From CAWFPR01 sp963817635 (GTDB lineage Bacteria > Acidobacteriota > Vicinamibacteria > Vicinamibacterales > 2-12-FULL-66-21): a stretch of 64,000 nucleotides of DNA. Both the position numbers and the translations under genes were made by a program. A model generated the notes under the pieces. The model searched no databases and was not told the DNA's origin. It worked only from the letters and a program-made list of their open reading frames with translations. Below, piece by piece: positions 49,920 to 58,733 of the stretch (positions within the stretch are counted from its first letter, which is position 1; every line of letters starts with the position of its first letter). The DNA lies in NCBI GenBank assembly GCA_963817635.1, contig CAWFPR010000013.1:186001-250000 (forward strand), written 5' to 3'.

Positions 49920-50786
49920 ATGCGAACCATTCGGCGCGCCGCGGCGCTGGCTCTGCTGGCGCTGTCCATACCCGTCGTCGCCTCTGCCGGCGACCTCGTC
50001 ACCATCCGCGTCACCGGTCACGGAACACCGATCGTGTTCCTGTCCGGGATCGGCTCCCCCGGCAGCGTCTGGGACGACGTGGTGGCGGAACTCGCGCCTC
50101 GTTGCACCTGCATCGTCATGTCGTTTGCCGGCTTTGCGGGCGCCGCCCCCGCGCCGGCACACGACGCCGAGGCCGTCACGGCAGCCGTCGCCAGGGAAAT
50201 CGATCGCGGCGGCTGGGACAAACCCGTGGTGGTCGGGCATAGTTATGGGGGGTTTCTGGCGCTGTCGCTTGCCGCCGCCCACCCGGCGATGTTCCGCAAG
50301 GTCGTGATCGTGGATGCCTATCCGTTCCCGATGGGCCAGCTGCAGCCGGCGATGACCGCGGAAGCGGCGCGCCAGCAGGCGACCGCCGTCCGCGCCGCGC
50401 TGCTGAAGCTGACCGACGACGAGTTCGCGCAGCAGCAGCGGGCGGTCGCGGCGATGTCGGTGACCGATCCCGCGCGGGCGGAGGGAGTGCTCGCGTGGGC
50501 GCTTGCCTCGGATCGCGCCAGCATCGCGGACGCGCAGTTTGCCATGCTCTCTTCCGATCTGCGAAGCGGCATCGTGCGCATCGCGGCGCCGGTGCTCGCC
50601 ATCGGCACCTGGCGCGGCCGCGAGCCCTTCGGGTTCACGCACGACCGCACCGCGCACCAGCTCGACGAGCAGTACGCTGGCGTGCCGGAGCACCGGACCG
50701 TCGTGAACGACACGGCACGCCACTATGTGATGCTCGATGAGCCGTCGTGGCTGGCGGCTACGATCACGGAGTTCGTGACGCGTTGA
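49920..50786 (+). CDS. Exported alpha/beta hydrolase
   Basis: A 288-residue protein with a signal peptide (AALALLALSIPVVASAG). Alpha/beta-hydrolase motifs are FLSGIGSPGSVWDDV (oxyanion region), GHSYGGFLALSLA (nucleophile Ser) and TARHYVMLDEP (catalytic His). An acid residue is expected after strand 6-7 but cannot be fixed. The start at 49920 follows CTGGAGG. A small inverted repeat (AACCGGGTA/TACCCGTT, 49887-49905) lies upstream and may be an operator. It is coupled to the ECF sigma gene. Confidence 0.85.
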   Translation: MRTIRRAAALALLALSIPVVASAGDLVTIRVTGHGTPIVFLSGIGSPGSVWDDVVAELAPRCTCIVMSFAGFAGAAPAPAHDAEAVTAAVAREIDRGGWDKPVVVGHSYGGFLALSLAAAHPAMFRKVVIVDAYPFPMGQLQPAMTAEAARQQATAVRAALLKLTDDEFAQQQRAVAAMSVTDPARAEGVLAWALASDRASIADAQFAMLSSDLRSGIVRIAAPVLAIGTWRGREPFGFTHDRTAHQLDEQYAGVPEHRTVVNDTARHYVMLDEPSWLAATITEFVTR

Positions 50787-51304
50787 CGTCGTCCGAGCGC
50801 GAGCGGCTGTTCGCTGACCTCTTCGAGACGAACCGGCGGCGGCTCCTCCGGCTCTGCGCAGCGTACCTGGGTTCCGCGGCGGATGCCGACGACCTGTTCC
50901 AGGACGTGATGATCAACGTCTGGAAGGGGCTGCCGGCCTTCCGCCGCGACGCCGACGCCTCGACCTGGATCTACCGCATCGCCGTCAACACCGCGCTCAT
51001 GTCGCGACGCAGGGTCGCCCGCGAAGCGGCCGTGATCGACCGGCACCGCGGCGACGCCGTGGAGGCCGCCGTCGCGGAGGAGACATCGGAGGACGCGGAA
51101 GCGCGAGTCGCCCGGCTCCACCGCGCCATCGCGTCACTCTCCCCGCAGGATCGGATCTGCATCAGCCTTGTTCTCGAGGGGCTCAGCTACAAAGACATCG
51201 CCGCCATTACCGGGCTCAGCGTGAACCACGTGGGTGTGCGCATTTCGCGCGCCAAGCGCGCCCTCCGGACGCGGATGAAGGACACGGACCGTGGATCAAT
51301 TTGA
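50783..51304 (+). CDS. ECF RNA polymerase sigma factor
   Basis: A 173-residue sigma factor of the ECF type: region 2 with YLGSAADADDLFQDVMINVWKGLPAFRRDADASTWIYRIAVNTAL (in parts) and region 4 with GLSYKDIAAITGLSVNHVGVRISRAKRALR. The most likely start is TTG at 50783, overlapping the TGA of the hydrolase gene (TTGA), because the frame upstream has no plausible start. It overlaps the following membrane protein gene by 14 bases. The trigger is unknown. Confidence 0.88.
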   Translation: MTSSERERLFADLFETNRRRLLRLCAAYLGSAADADDLFQDVMINVWKGLPAFRRDADASTWIYRIAVNTALMSRRRVAREAAVIDRHRGDAVEAAVAEETSEDAEARVARLHRAIASLSPQDRICISLVLEGLSYKDIAAITGLSVNHVGVRISRAKRALRTRMKDTDRGSI

Positions 51305-51884
51305 AGAACTGCAGGCCCTCTGGGCGAGCCAGCCGGTATCCGATGCCTCCGGAGGCCAGGCTGCCACGCTGGCGGCGCGGCTGAAACGGTACGGCCGCCG
51401 CGAAGTGTCGATCGGCGTCGTGAAGCTCGCGGTCGTCTCCGCACTCCTGGCGCCGGCGCTCTGGTGGCTGGTGGGTCACCCGGGCATATCGCTGTTCGTC
51501 ACGATCGGCACGGCCTGGTGTGCGGCATCCATCGTGGCGGTCCTGGCGCTTCAGTGGGCGCAGCAGCGGGCGATCGCGCGTCTCGACTACGCCGCTGCCT
51601 CGTCCGACTTTGTCAGGACGGCGATCGACGTGCTCCAACGCCACCAGGCGTCGGCGGTCACCCACGCGCGGCTGGCCACCGGGGCCCTCGTCATCGGGCT
51701 GAACCTCGTGGTGTTCGGTGCCGTTGCCGGCCCCGCCGTTGCGCCGCGCGTGACCGCACACCTGATCGGCACAGCGCTGCTGCTTGTCGCCTTTGCGTTC
51801 GGCGTGTCGGTTCGCCGGAAGCGGGCCGCCGCGACCTGCGGGCCGCTGGTCCGGCAACTGTCGGACCTGGGCGAAGGCGAGTAG
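51291..51884 (+). CDS. Membrane protein, putative anti-sigma partner
   Basis: A 197-residue protein with a cytoplasmic N-terminus (MDQFEELQALWASQPVSD) and four membrane helices in two pairs. The GTG start lies inside the sigma gene. A short soluble N-terminus followed by membrane helices, coupled to an ECF sigma gene, is the usual layout for an anti-sigma factor. No zinc anti-sigma motif is seen, so the role is inferred from position. Confidence 0.7.
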   Translation: MDQFEELQALWASQPVSDASGGQAATLAARLKRYGRREVSIGVVKLAVVSALLAPALWWLVGHPGISLFVTIGTAWCAASIVAVLALQWAQQRAIARLDYAAASSDFVRTAIDVLQRHQASAVTHARLATGALVIGLNLVVFGAVAGPAVAPRVTAHLIGTALLLVAFAFGVSVRRKRAAATCGPLVRQLSDLGEGE

Positions 51885-51958
51885 AGCGGGGCCTGCCGCC
51901 GGGAGCCTCGACATTCGGTCATGTACCAATCGTGCCGCGCCGTAGTATCGTGGGCGCC

Positions 51959-52340
51959 ATGGCTATCATCCTCGAGCACCGGTCGGGCCCGGATCGTCGC
52001 CGCCGACCCCGGGGAGGCCGCCGTCAGACCGACAGGCCCGGGTTTTCGCCGCTCGTCCTGCTGGTGGGCAAGGAGCCCGAAATGAACGCGCGGTCCGAAG
52101 CCGTCCTGGTCAGGCTGCGCTTTGCGGTCTCGATCGCCGACAGCGCCGACGCCGCGCTCCGCGCGCTCCCGGAGTTGAGGCCGGATTCTCGTCGTCGCCA
52201 CCGATGAGGACAGCACGCGCATCCGGCTCGAAGCGCTGCAGAACGTGCCCGTCGTCCGCGTGGAAGGAGAGTTGCGGGACAATCCCGACGCGCTCGTCGA
52301 GGAAATCCGCCGCGCCCTGCGGCTGCGCCTGGTGCGGTGA
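51959..52340 (+). CDS. Receiver-like (pseudo-receiver) protein (frameshifted near 52180)
   Basis: About 127 residues. After a basic N-terminus (RSGPDRRRRPRGGRRQTDR) comes FSPLVLLVGKEPEMNARSE, VRLRFAVSIADSADAALRALPEL and, after a one-base break, RILVVATDEDSTRIRLEAL and VPVVRVEGEL. Strand and helix order follow a response-regulator receiver, but the acidic pair after strand 1 is replaced by Gly-Lys and no clear phospho-acceptor is seen. It may be a phosphorylation-independent receiver or an unrelated Rossmann-like fold. It converges with the pseudouridine synthase gene nine bases away. Confidence 0.6.
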
Positions 52341-52348
52341 CCGCACCC

Positions 52349-53335
52349 TCACCGGCCGCGAGGCGACGCCTGCCGGTCGGCGGTCGTCAGGGCGGCGAGG
52401 CCGTCGATATCTTCGGGGATCCTTGCCTCGATCCGCAGTCCGGTGTGCGTGATGGGGTGAACGAACGTCAGGCGCCACGCGTGGAGGGCCTGGCGGGGGA
52501 ATGCACGCAGGGCTTCCCTCACGGCTTCGTCGGTGATCTTCCTCCAGCGCGGCTCGCCGTACACTGGATCTCCGACGATTGGCCAGCCCTTCGACGCGAG
52601 GTGCACGCGGATCTGGTGGGTGCGGCCGGTCACCAGCCGGCAGCGAACGAGCGCGATCACGACGCCCGGGCCGACGCGCGCCAGCGACAGCCGTTCGAAC
52701 TCGGTCACGCTCGGCCGGCCGTCGGTCGCGGACACCACGACGCGCCGGCGGTCCGCTGTGTCGCGCCGCAGGTTCGCTTCGATCCGGCCCGCCATCGGCG
52801 GCCGCCCGTATACGACCGCCAGGTACTCCTTTCCGGCCTGTCGTGACGCCAGCCCGCGCTGGAGCGCCGCGTGCACGGCCGCGGTCTTCGCCACCAGCAC
52901 CACGCCCGACGTGAACCTGTCGAGCCGCCCGAGAAGCGAGGGCCGCTGTCCCGCCGGCCACGATCGCGCGTACCCGGCGAGCGCATTCAGCAGAGTGCCG
53001 TCGGTGTGGGCGTGGGTGGGATGCGCGACGAGGCCTGCGGGCTTGTCGATCGCGAGCAGGTGGGCGTCCTCGTACAGCACCTCGATGGGAAGCTCCGCGA
53101 CGGACAGCCCGGGTCGCGGCGCGGCGGCCGGCAGGGTGACGGCAATGGCGTCGGCGAGCGCGACGCGTGAGGCGGTCCGCCGCACGACGCGGCCGTTCAC
53201 GACGACCAGGCCGCCTGCGATCCACGCCTGCACGCGCGTCCGCGTCGAGCCTTCGACGCCTGCGAGGTGTCGGCTGAGAACAAGATCCAGCCGCCGGCCA
53301 GCGTCCCCGCGGTCGGCATCAATCGTGCGAACCAT
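52349..53335 (-). CDS. RluA-family pseudouridine synthase
   Basis: A 328-residue enzyme with an N-terminal S4-like RNA-binding part (RVQAWIAGGLVVVNGRVV) and a catalytic domain. Motif II is GRLDRFTSGVVLVAK, with the catalytic Asp. GKEYLAVVYGRP and the C-terminal GRTHQIRVHLASKGWPIVGDPVYG are also typical. It converts uridine to pseudouridine in rRNA or tRNA; the target site is not deducible. The internal Met at 53335 was taken as start because the upstream segment is unconserved in appearance. Confidence 0.93.
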   Translation of the reverse strand: MVRTIDADRGDAGRRLDLVLSRHLAGVEGSTRTRVQAWIAGGLVVVNGRVVRRTASRVALADAIAVTLPAAAPRPGLSVAELPIEVLYEDAHLLAIDKPAGLVAHPTHAHTDGTLLNALAGYARSWPAGQRPSLLGRLDRFTSGVVLVAKTAAVHAALQRGLASRQAGKEYLAVVYGRPPMAGRIEANLRRDTADRRRVVVSATDGRPSVTEFERLSLARVGPGVVIALVRCRLVTGRTHQIRVHLASKGWPIVGDPVYGEPRWRKITDEAVREALRAFPRQALHAWRLTFVHPITHTGLRIEARIPEDIDGLAALTTADRQASPRGR

Positions 53336-53349
53336 CAGTGCTGGATCCC

Positions 53350-53535
53350 TCACCGTGCGGCAGCGTCCTTCGCGCGCGTCTCCTGCGTCCATGTCACCCG
53401 GTCCGCGCCGAACAGCTCAAGCGGGTGCGGCGTGCGGATGCTGCCGCTGCCGCAGGCGAGATCGTCAGCCGGACAGTAATTGTTGCAACCCCGGCAGGTG
53501 CGATCGGAACGTTGAGGAAGAAGAGGAGCCGTCAT
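53350..53535 (-). CDS. DUF3079-like small Cys-rich protein
   Basis: A 61-residue protein with the pattern RTCRGCNNYCPADDLACGSG followed by RTPHPLELFGADRV. Four Cys and the YCPAD...LACG...RTPHP...E order match the DUF3079 family as I recall it. It is probably a small metal-binding protein; no function is known. It is 14 bases upstream of the pseudouridine synthase on the same strand. Confidence 0.72.
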   Translation of the reverse strand: MTAPLLPQRSDRTCRGCNNYCPADDLACGSGSIRTPHPLELFGADRVTWTQETRAKDAAAR

Positions 53536-53711
53536 CGCGGCAAGCCTCACACATCGGGCCAGGCCTGTCTATGACCCCGGTCATCTCGTCGCTTCGGCAT
53601 CAGTTCCGCGACGCGGGGCATGGCCGGCTCGTTCGGACTCGAAGCCGACCACTTCGACGTTTCGACGAAGGTGGGAACGCGTGGGCCTTCGCAGCCGCTC
53701 TGCATGATTTC

Positions 53712-54614
53712 GCACGGACGAGCTTTGGGAGCGAGCGCGCCGGGTCTGCGCCGGTGACGGCGTCGAGCATTTCGAGACCGTGCGGCGCCGCAAGGACGGG
53801 ACCTTCATCGATATCTCCTTGACGGTGTCGCCGATCTTCGACGCCCCCGGGCGGATCGTCGGTGCGTCGAAGATCGCACGTGACATCACCGAGCAGAAAC
53901 GGCTCCAGCGCGAGGCGGCTCGGCGACCGCGCGCTGGAACCAGACCAGCAACTGAAGGCAGCCGCCGTCATCCGTCGCAACGCGGAATCGCTCGCTCACC
54001 TCGTCGACGATTTGCTGGATACCTCGCGGATCGTGACCGGGAAGATTCGCCTGCACCTCGAGCTGTGCGACGTCGCGGGCCTGCTGCGCGAGTCGCTCGA
54101 CATGGTGCGGCGAGCCATCGACGCGAAGAACCTGCGCCTCGAAACGTCGATCGGAGGGCCGCAACTGCTGCTGGCGGATTGCGATCGGCTGCGCCAGGTC
54201 CTGTGGAACCTCTTCACCAACGCCGTCAAGTTCACGCCGTCAGGGGGACTGGTCGCCGTGACCCTCGAGCGTGTGGACGCCCACATCAGGATCACGGTGC
54301 GCGACACCGGGATTGGGATTCGCCGACAGGCCATTCCGTACATCTTCCAGCGGTTCTGGCAGGCGGAGAACACCACGACGCGCGAGCGCGGCGGGCTCGG
54401 CCTCGGCCTCGCCCTGTCGCGCTACCTCGTCGAGCTGCACGGCGGAAGCATCGCGGTGGAGAGCGCGGGACCGGGGATGGGCGCCGAGTTTCGCGTCGAG
54501 CTGCCCGCCCGCCAGACGCTCAAGCCCGGCGACTTCGACGGCGGGTCGACTTCACTCGACCGGCTGTCAAACGATCGCCGTGAGGACTCGGCCACCGGTC
54601 GGCTGCTCATGTGA
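53712..54614 (+). pseudogene. Remnant PAS histidine kinase lacking the His-box
   Basis: The fragment starts inside a PAS domain (GVEHFETVRRRKDGTFIDIS, IVGASKIARDITEQKRLQRE). The region that should contain the His-box is missing: sequence jumps, with a frame change near 53930, from QREA to LGDRALEPDQQLKAAAVIRRN, which normally follows the His-box by about 20 residues. The remainder is intact: DDLLDTSRIVTGKIRL, the N box WNLFTNAVKFTPSGG and the G boxes DTGIGI and GLGLGLAL. Without a phospho-acceptor His it cannot autophosphorylate. Either a real deletion or an assembly collapse. Confidence 0.7.
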
Positions 54615-54943
54615 CGACGCGGTCGGACCGCGCGGCGCCTCGGTTGGACGGACGCTGGTGACCCGGCGCCGCGGCGCGAGAACGACGTTCCCGCAGGGGC
54701 AACATCTACCCGCTGTCGGCGGTTGATTGGCCGGACGATCCAGCCGTCTGCGAGTAGGCCCTACCCGTTCCACGTCCTGCCGTCGCGCAAAACTCAAGAA
54801 AATCTCACGGTCCAGGATTTGCTCCAGTAGGGGCGTCGCCAACACAGGCTGGCGCCCCGCTTGACTGCTGAACCATTCACCGATCTGCCGACGAACCATA
54901 GAAAACTTCCGGGACGAGTCTGGTTGGCAGATCGGAGTGTGTG
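54615..54943. other. Gene-free stretch
   Basis: About 330 bases between the remnant kinase and the phospholipase-like gene. No coding frame with convincing content, hairpin terminator or promoter was recognised. Confidence 0.5.
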
Positions 54944-56090
54944 ATGCGTAGGTACTCTGGGGCGCGCGCTGATCGTGTCTGTGTTGCTCGGATCGACGCC
55001 GCTCGTCTGGCGGGGTCTGTCCGCGCACGGCGCGGACCGTCCGGACCAGGGCCGGACACCGGTGCGAATGCTCCCGGCTGGGCAGCGGCTCGGCGGAAAT
55101 CCCGGGGAGAAGGGTGCGACCTACTACGCCCTGGCTGGCCGCACGCGCCGGTTGACCACGCGATTCGCGACGGTGGTCACCGTGGCGGAAGCGGGAGCCG
55201 ACGGAGACATCCGCACGAGCGTTCGCGATGTCAACGGGCGGGAGATGGCTCACCTGACGGTGAATCACCTGGACGCTGCCCGCGACATCGTCCAGTTCAC
55301 CACCGAGACGGGCGGGCGGTTTCAGGCGTTCGGTGAGCCGGGCGTGAAGATGACCATGGACTGGGCCAACCGTCAGGCATACAGTCTGACGACCGACGGC
55401 GTCGATGCCGGCGAGCCGGACGTGGAGTGGCGCGGCGGCCTGATTCGACGGCGCGGCGCACCGCAGGGCACTCTCGATCGGGACATCGTGTCACTCGAAA
55501 CCGAATGGGAGGAGGGGCTGACCGCCGTGACGTCGAGGCGGCCGGCGGCGCGGCGCCGCGTGCTTCCCGATCGCGAGACCTCCGGCGAAGTTGTCGTGAC
55601 ACGGTTGACCAGGGATGGTCAGCAGGTCGGGTTGACGAACTGGTATCCGCGCGAGCAGATTTTCACGTGGAACCTTCCGGGCCTGTCGAAGGGCTCCATC
55701 ACGGCCGCCACGCTGGCGAGCTACGGCGGCTGGAGGTTCACACCCGACCTCGAGTGGATGAACGTCCAGGCGATCGCGTTCCATCACTACAAGACGCTCA
55801 TCGATCGCGAGCAGTTCGTCGCGAGCGCAGGGCGGACGTGGTATCAGAAGGCGCTCGACTCGGTGGTGCCGGTCCTTCACGCCGACGAGCCGGGCTGCGA
55901 TGGCCTGCACTGGCTGGATGGGACGGTGTTCCGCTTCTGCTGTGACGTGCACGACGCGTGTTATGAGAAGTACGGCTGCTCGAGCCATTCGTGGTGGGAG
56001 TTCTGGTCAAGCTGGCGGTGCACCGGGTGCAATGCGTGGGTGGTGGACTGCTTCGAGTCCGGCGCTGAGCCGTTTCTGATGATGTTCTGA
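54944..56090 (+). CDS. Exported protein with phospholipase-A2-like C-terminal motif (probable frameshift near 54960)
   Basis: About 380 residues. The open frame starts at GTG 54975, but if one G of the GGGG run at 54959-54962 is removed, ATG 54944 gives MRRYSGRALIVSVLLGS, a proper signal peptide. Residues about 40-280 form an unrecognised beta-rich domain. Near the end lies FCCDVHDACYEKYGC, which fits the phospholipase A2 active-site pattern CCxxHDxC, with further Cys in WRCTGCNAWVVDC. The calcium loop is not canonical. It could hydrolyse phospholipids outside the cell; this is inferred from the motif alone. Confidence 0.68.
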
Positions 56091-56107
56091 ACCCGAGGAG
56101 GTGCGCG

Positions 56108-56506
56108 ATGATCCGATGGCGCGGTTTCGTGCTCGGCGCGGTAACCTTCGTGGCGGCGCACGTCGTGATGCTGGCGGGCTGGCGGTCCTGGTTCGAGCCC
56201 GGCGGCACTCATGCCGCGTGGTTCCTCAACTCGGGCCGCAGCGTGGCGTTCACCGTGGTCTGCCTGGTCCTCGGCAGCGCGCTGGCTGCTGCTTCCGGCC
56301 GCGCCAGGACGCTGGGTGAGCGGCTCGGTACGGGCGCGGCGTTCGCCGGCGGGGCCGTCGTCGCCATGGCCTGCGTGCTCTTCACGGGCGATCCCGGGAC
56401 GATCTTCCCGATCGTCCTCGCGCTGGGTGCGGTCATCGCGCTGGCTAGTGCGCTGGCCGGGGCGGTCGCCGGAGGCGCCGTCCGCGCAGCGCTCACAGGG
56501 CGCTGA
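56108..56506 (+). CDS. Small four-helix membrane protein
   Basis: A 132-residue protein with four membrane helices (FVLGAVTFVAAHVVMLAG, VAFTVVCLVLGSALAAA, AFAGGAVVAMACVLF, IVLALGAVIALASALAGAVAGG). The start at 56108 follows GAGGAGG. It is 17 bases after the phospholipase-like gene and probably in the same operon. The family is not recognised. Confidence 0.7.
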   Translation: MIRWRGFVLGAVTFVAAHVVMLAGWRSWFEPGGTHAAWFLNSGRSVAFTVVCLVLGSALAAASGRARTLGERLGTGAAFAGGAVVAMACVLFTGDPGTIFPIVLALGAVIALASALAGAVAGGAVRAALTGR

Positions 56507-56908
56507 CTGGTGTGCACGGCGGCGGTGGCCGGCGCCACCGCCGCCGCGGCGATGTGACGCGCTCAGGGCGAGGCGACCGGGCGCCTGCCCGCCGGGCGAT
56601 TCCATGCGTCACGCGCTCCTGGTGTTCGAGAGCCCTCCGGATGTCGCGGCTGATAGAGGCCGAGCCTGCCGCCTCGCGGCAATGCGATCGAGGCCAGGCG
56701 CCCACCAGCGTGACGATTGTCGTCGCACGTGAACGCGATGTCCCGCCCTGCGCTTCTCCGGTGCCGAAAACCCGTCAACGCCGCCGCTACGACGAGCCAC
56801 CCGAAGCCCGGCAGTTCGGAATTGCGCCCAAAATCGCGATTCCTGGCTCCGACCCGGGTGCCCGCAGGCGGTCCAGGTGTTGCGTCACTGACGGGTGGAC
56901 AGGTACTT
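56507..56908. other. Gene-free stretch
   Basis: About 400 bases without a convincing gene. Open frames on both strands are rich in Arg, Pro and Ala as expected for shadow frames in GC-rich DNA. No hairpin or promoter was recognised. Confidence 0.45.
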
Positions 56909-57124
56909 ATGAAGGCACACATGCAGGCTCGACCGTTGTACGACGTGACGGTGTCCGGCCTGACTTCTACGTTGACCGGACCCCGCGACATTGTCGCGAT
57001 GTATAGGCAGATGCGCCAGGTGTACTCAGCCGATCTGAGTCTCGAAATTCGGGCGCTTCGTGACGAGCCTGCCGTCACTGGCGGGGTGGTCTACAAGGTA
57101 AACTGGCATTATGGTCATGACTGA
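56909..57124 (+). CDS. Small hypothetical protein
   Basis: A possible 71-residue protein starting MKAHMQARPLYDVTVSGLTS and ending VVYKVNWHYGHD. It overlaps the CoA-transferase start by 14 bases, which would fit a coupled pair, and its composition is less biased than nearby shadow frames. The ribosome binding site is weak and no family is recognised, so it may not be real. Confidence 0.4.
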   Translation: MKAHMQARPLYDVTVSGLTSTLTGPRDIVAMYRQMRQVYSADLSLEIRALRDEPAVTGGVVYKVNWHYGHD

Positions 57125-58424
57125 TTGGAAGGGGCGCGCGTTGTCTGCTGACGATGCGGTATGGATTGTCCAGAGCGGGATGAACGTGTTCGTACACGGG
57201 GCCGCGGCCACGCCGACGCCGCTGCTCGAGGCTCTTGCGCGGCGTTCCGACCTGCGGAACGTCAATCTCTATCACATGCACACCGCCGGTCCGGCGCCGT
57301 TTGCCGACACGGATCAGCAGGGGCGGTTCTTCTCGGTGTCGCTGTTCACAGGCGCGCCGCTGCGCAAGGCCATCGAAGAGGGCCGCGCCGATTTCGTTCC
57401 GATCTTCCTGTCCGACATTCCGTGCCTGTTCGCCAACGGGCACATCAAGCTGGACGTTGCGGTCGTGCAGTTGTCCCCGCCGGATTCGCACGGGTACTGC
57501 ACGCTGGGCACCTCTGTCGATACGGCGCTGGCGGCCTGCCAGTCGGCACGCTACATCGTTGCTGAAATCAACGAGCAGATGCCGCGTACGCACGGGAACA
57601 CCCTGGTCCACATCGACCGGGTGAGCACGTGGATTCACACGGATCGCCCGCTGCACGTGCACGAGCGCACCGTGCCGACACCGGTCGAGGAGGAAATCGG
57701 ACAGCACGCCGCGAACCTGATCCCAGACGGCGCGACGTTGCAGATGGGCATCGGGGCGATTCCCGATGCCGTCCTGCGGCGGTTGATGAACAAGCACGAC
57801 CTCGGCATCCACACCGAGATGTTCTCCGACGGCGTCGTCGATCTCGCCGAGGCCGGCGTGATCACGAACCGGTTGAAGAAGGTCCATCCCGGGCGCATCA
57901 TCACGAGCTTCGTGGCCGGCACGCAGCGCGTCTACGACTTCGTCAACGACAATCCGTTCGTCGAGTTCCATCCCTGCGACCACACGAACGATACGGCCCG
58001 CATCCGGAAGAACGACAAGGTCGTCGCCATCAATTCCGCGATCGAGGTGGACCTGAGCGGCCAGGTCTGCGCCGACTCGATTGGCCAGCGCATCTTCTCC
58101 GGGATCGGCGGACAGATGGACTTCATCCGAGGGTCGGCGCTGTCCAAAGGCGGCATACCGATCATCGCGCTCCCCTCCACCGCCGCGCGTGGAACGGTCT
58201 CGCGCATCGCGCCCACGCTTGCCGCTGGCGCGGGCGTCGTGACCACGCGAGGACACGTGCACTGGATCGTGACCGAGTACGGCGCGGTCGACCTGTTCGG
58301 CAAGAACCTGCGGCAGCGCGCGGAAGCCCTGATCTCGATCGCCCACCCGGATTTCCGCGCCGAGCTGCGTCGCGCCTTCGCCGAGGCGCGTCACGTGGTG
58401 CTGCCGGAGGCCCAGATGGCCTGA
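57111..58424 (+). CDS. Acetyl-CoA hydrolase / 4-hydroxybutyrate CoA-transferase family protein
   Basis: A 437-residue enzyme with the family layout: N-terminal VFVHGAAATPTPLLEALARR, LSPPDSHGYCTLGTSVD, then GATLQMGIGAIPDAVLRRL, HTEMFSDGVVDLAE, and the C-terminal IGGQMDFIRGSALSKGGIPIIALPSTA with GVVTTRGHVHWIVTEYGAVDL. The catalytic Glu is expected in the TEMFSDG region. It moves CoA between acetyl-CoA and another acid. Two Met codons (57111 and 57117) are possible starts. A hairpin terminator follows. Confidence 0.93.
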   Translation: MVMTDWKGRALSADDAVWIVQSGMNVFVHGAAATPTPLLEALARRSDLRNVNLYHMHTAGPAPFADTDQQGRFFSVSLFTGAPLRKAIEEGRADFVPIFLSDIPCLFANGHIKLDVAVVQLSPPDSHGYCTLGTSVDTALAACQSARYIVAEINEQMPRTHGNTLVHIDRVSTWIHTDRPLHVHERTVPTPVEEEIGQHAANLIPDGATLQMGIGAIPDAVLRRLMNKHDLGIHTEMFSDGVVDLAEAGVITNRLKKVHPGRIITSFVAGTQRVYDFVNDNPFVEFHPCDHTNDTARIRKNDKVVAINSAIEVDLSGQVCADSIGQRIFSGIGGQMDFIRGSALSKGGIPIIALPSTAARGTVSRIAPTLAAGAGVVTTRGHVHWIVTEYGAVDLFGKNLRQRAEALISIAHPDFRAELRRAFAEARHVVLPEAQMA

Positions 58425-58432
58425 GGCGAATC

Positions 58433-58460
58433 GCTCCGCCCGTGTACCAGCGGGCGGAGC
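58433..58460 (+). terminator. Hairpin after the CoA-transferase gene
   Basis: A perfect 10-bp GC-rich stem, GCTCCGCCCG and CGGGCGGAGC, around an eight-base loop, nine bases after the stop codon. It lacks a T-run, so it may be a weak terminator or a 3' stabilising hairpin. The next 270 bases to the following gene hold no convincing gene. Confidence 0.7.
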
Positions 58461-58733
58461 ATCGCGTTCTCCTTCGCGATCGTCCGCGGCGCCGTCGCCA
58501 GCGTGATGGTCACGCTGTTGCGCTTCCGGCCCATTCCCTGACGGACCCTTACCTCGACCTCGATCGTGCGCTGCCGGCGGTACCCGGGGCCTTCAGATGC
58601 CGCGCATCCGACGGAACCGACGCTGGTCTCGCGGGCCCGCAGGTCATTGACCAATCGGCGACCAATCGGCGCCGCCGGGTGCTGAGCGGCGACTATAATC
58701 ACGGGGAAACAAACTGCACGGCTGGAGGTCCTC

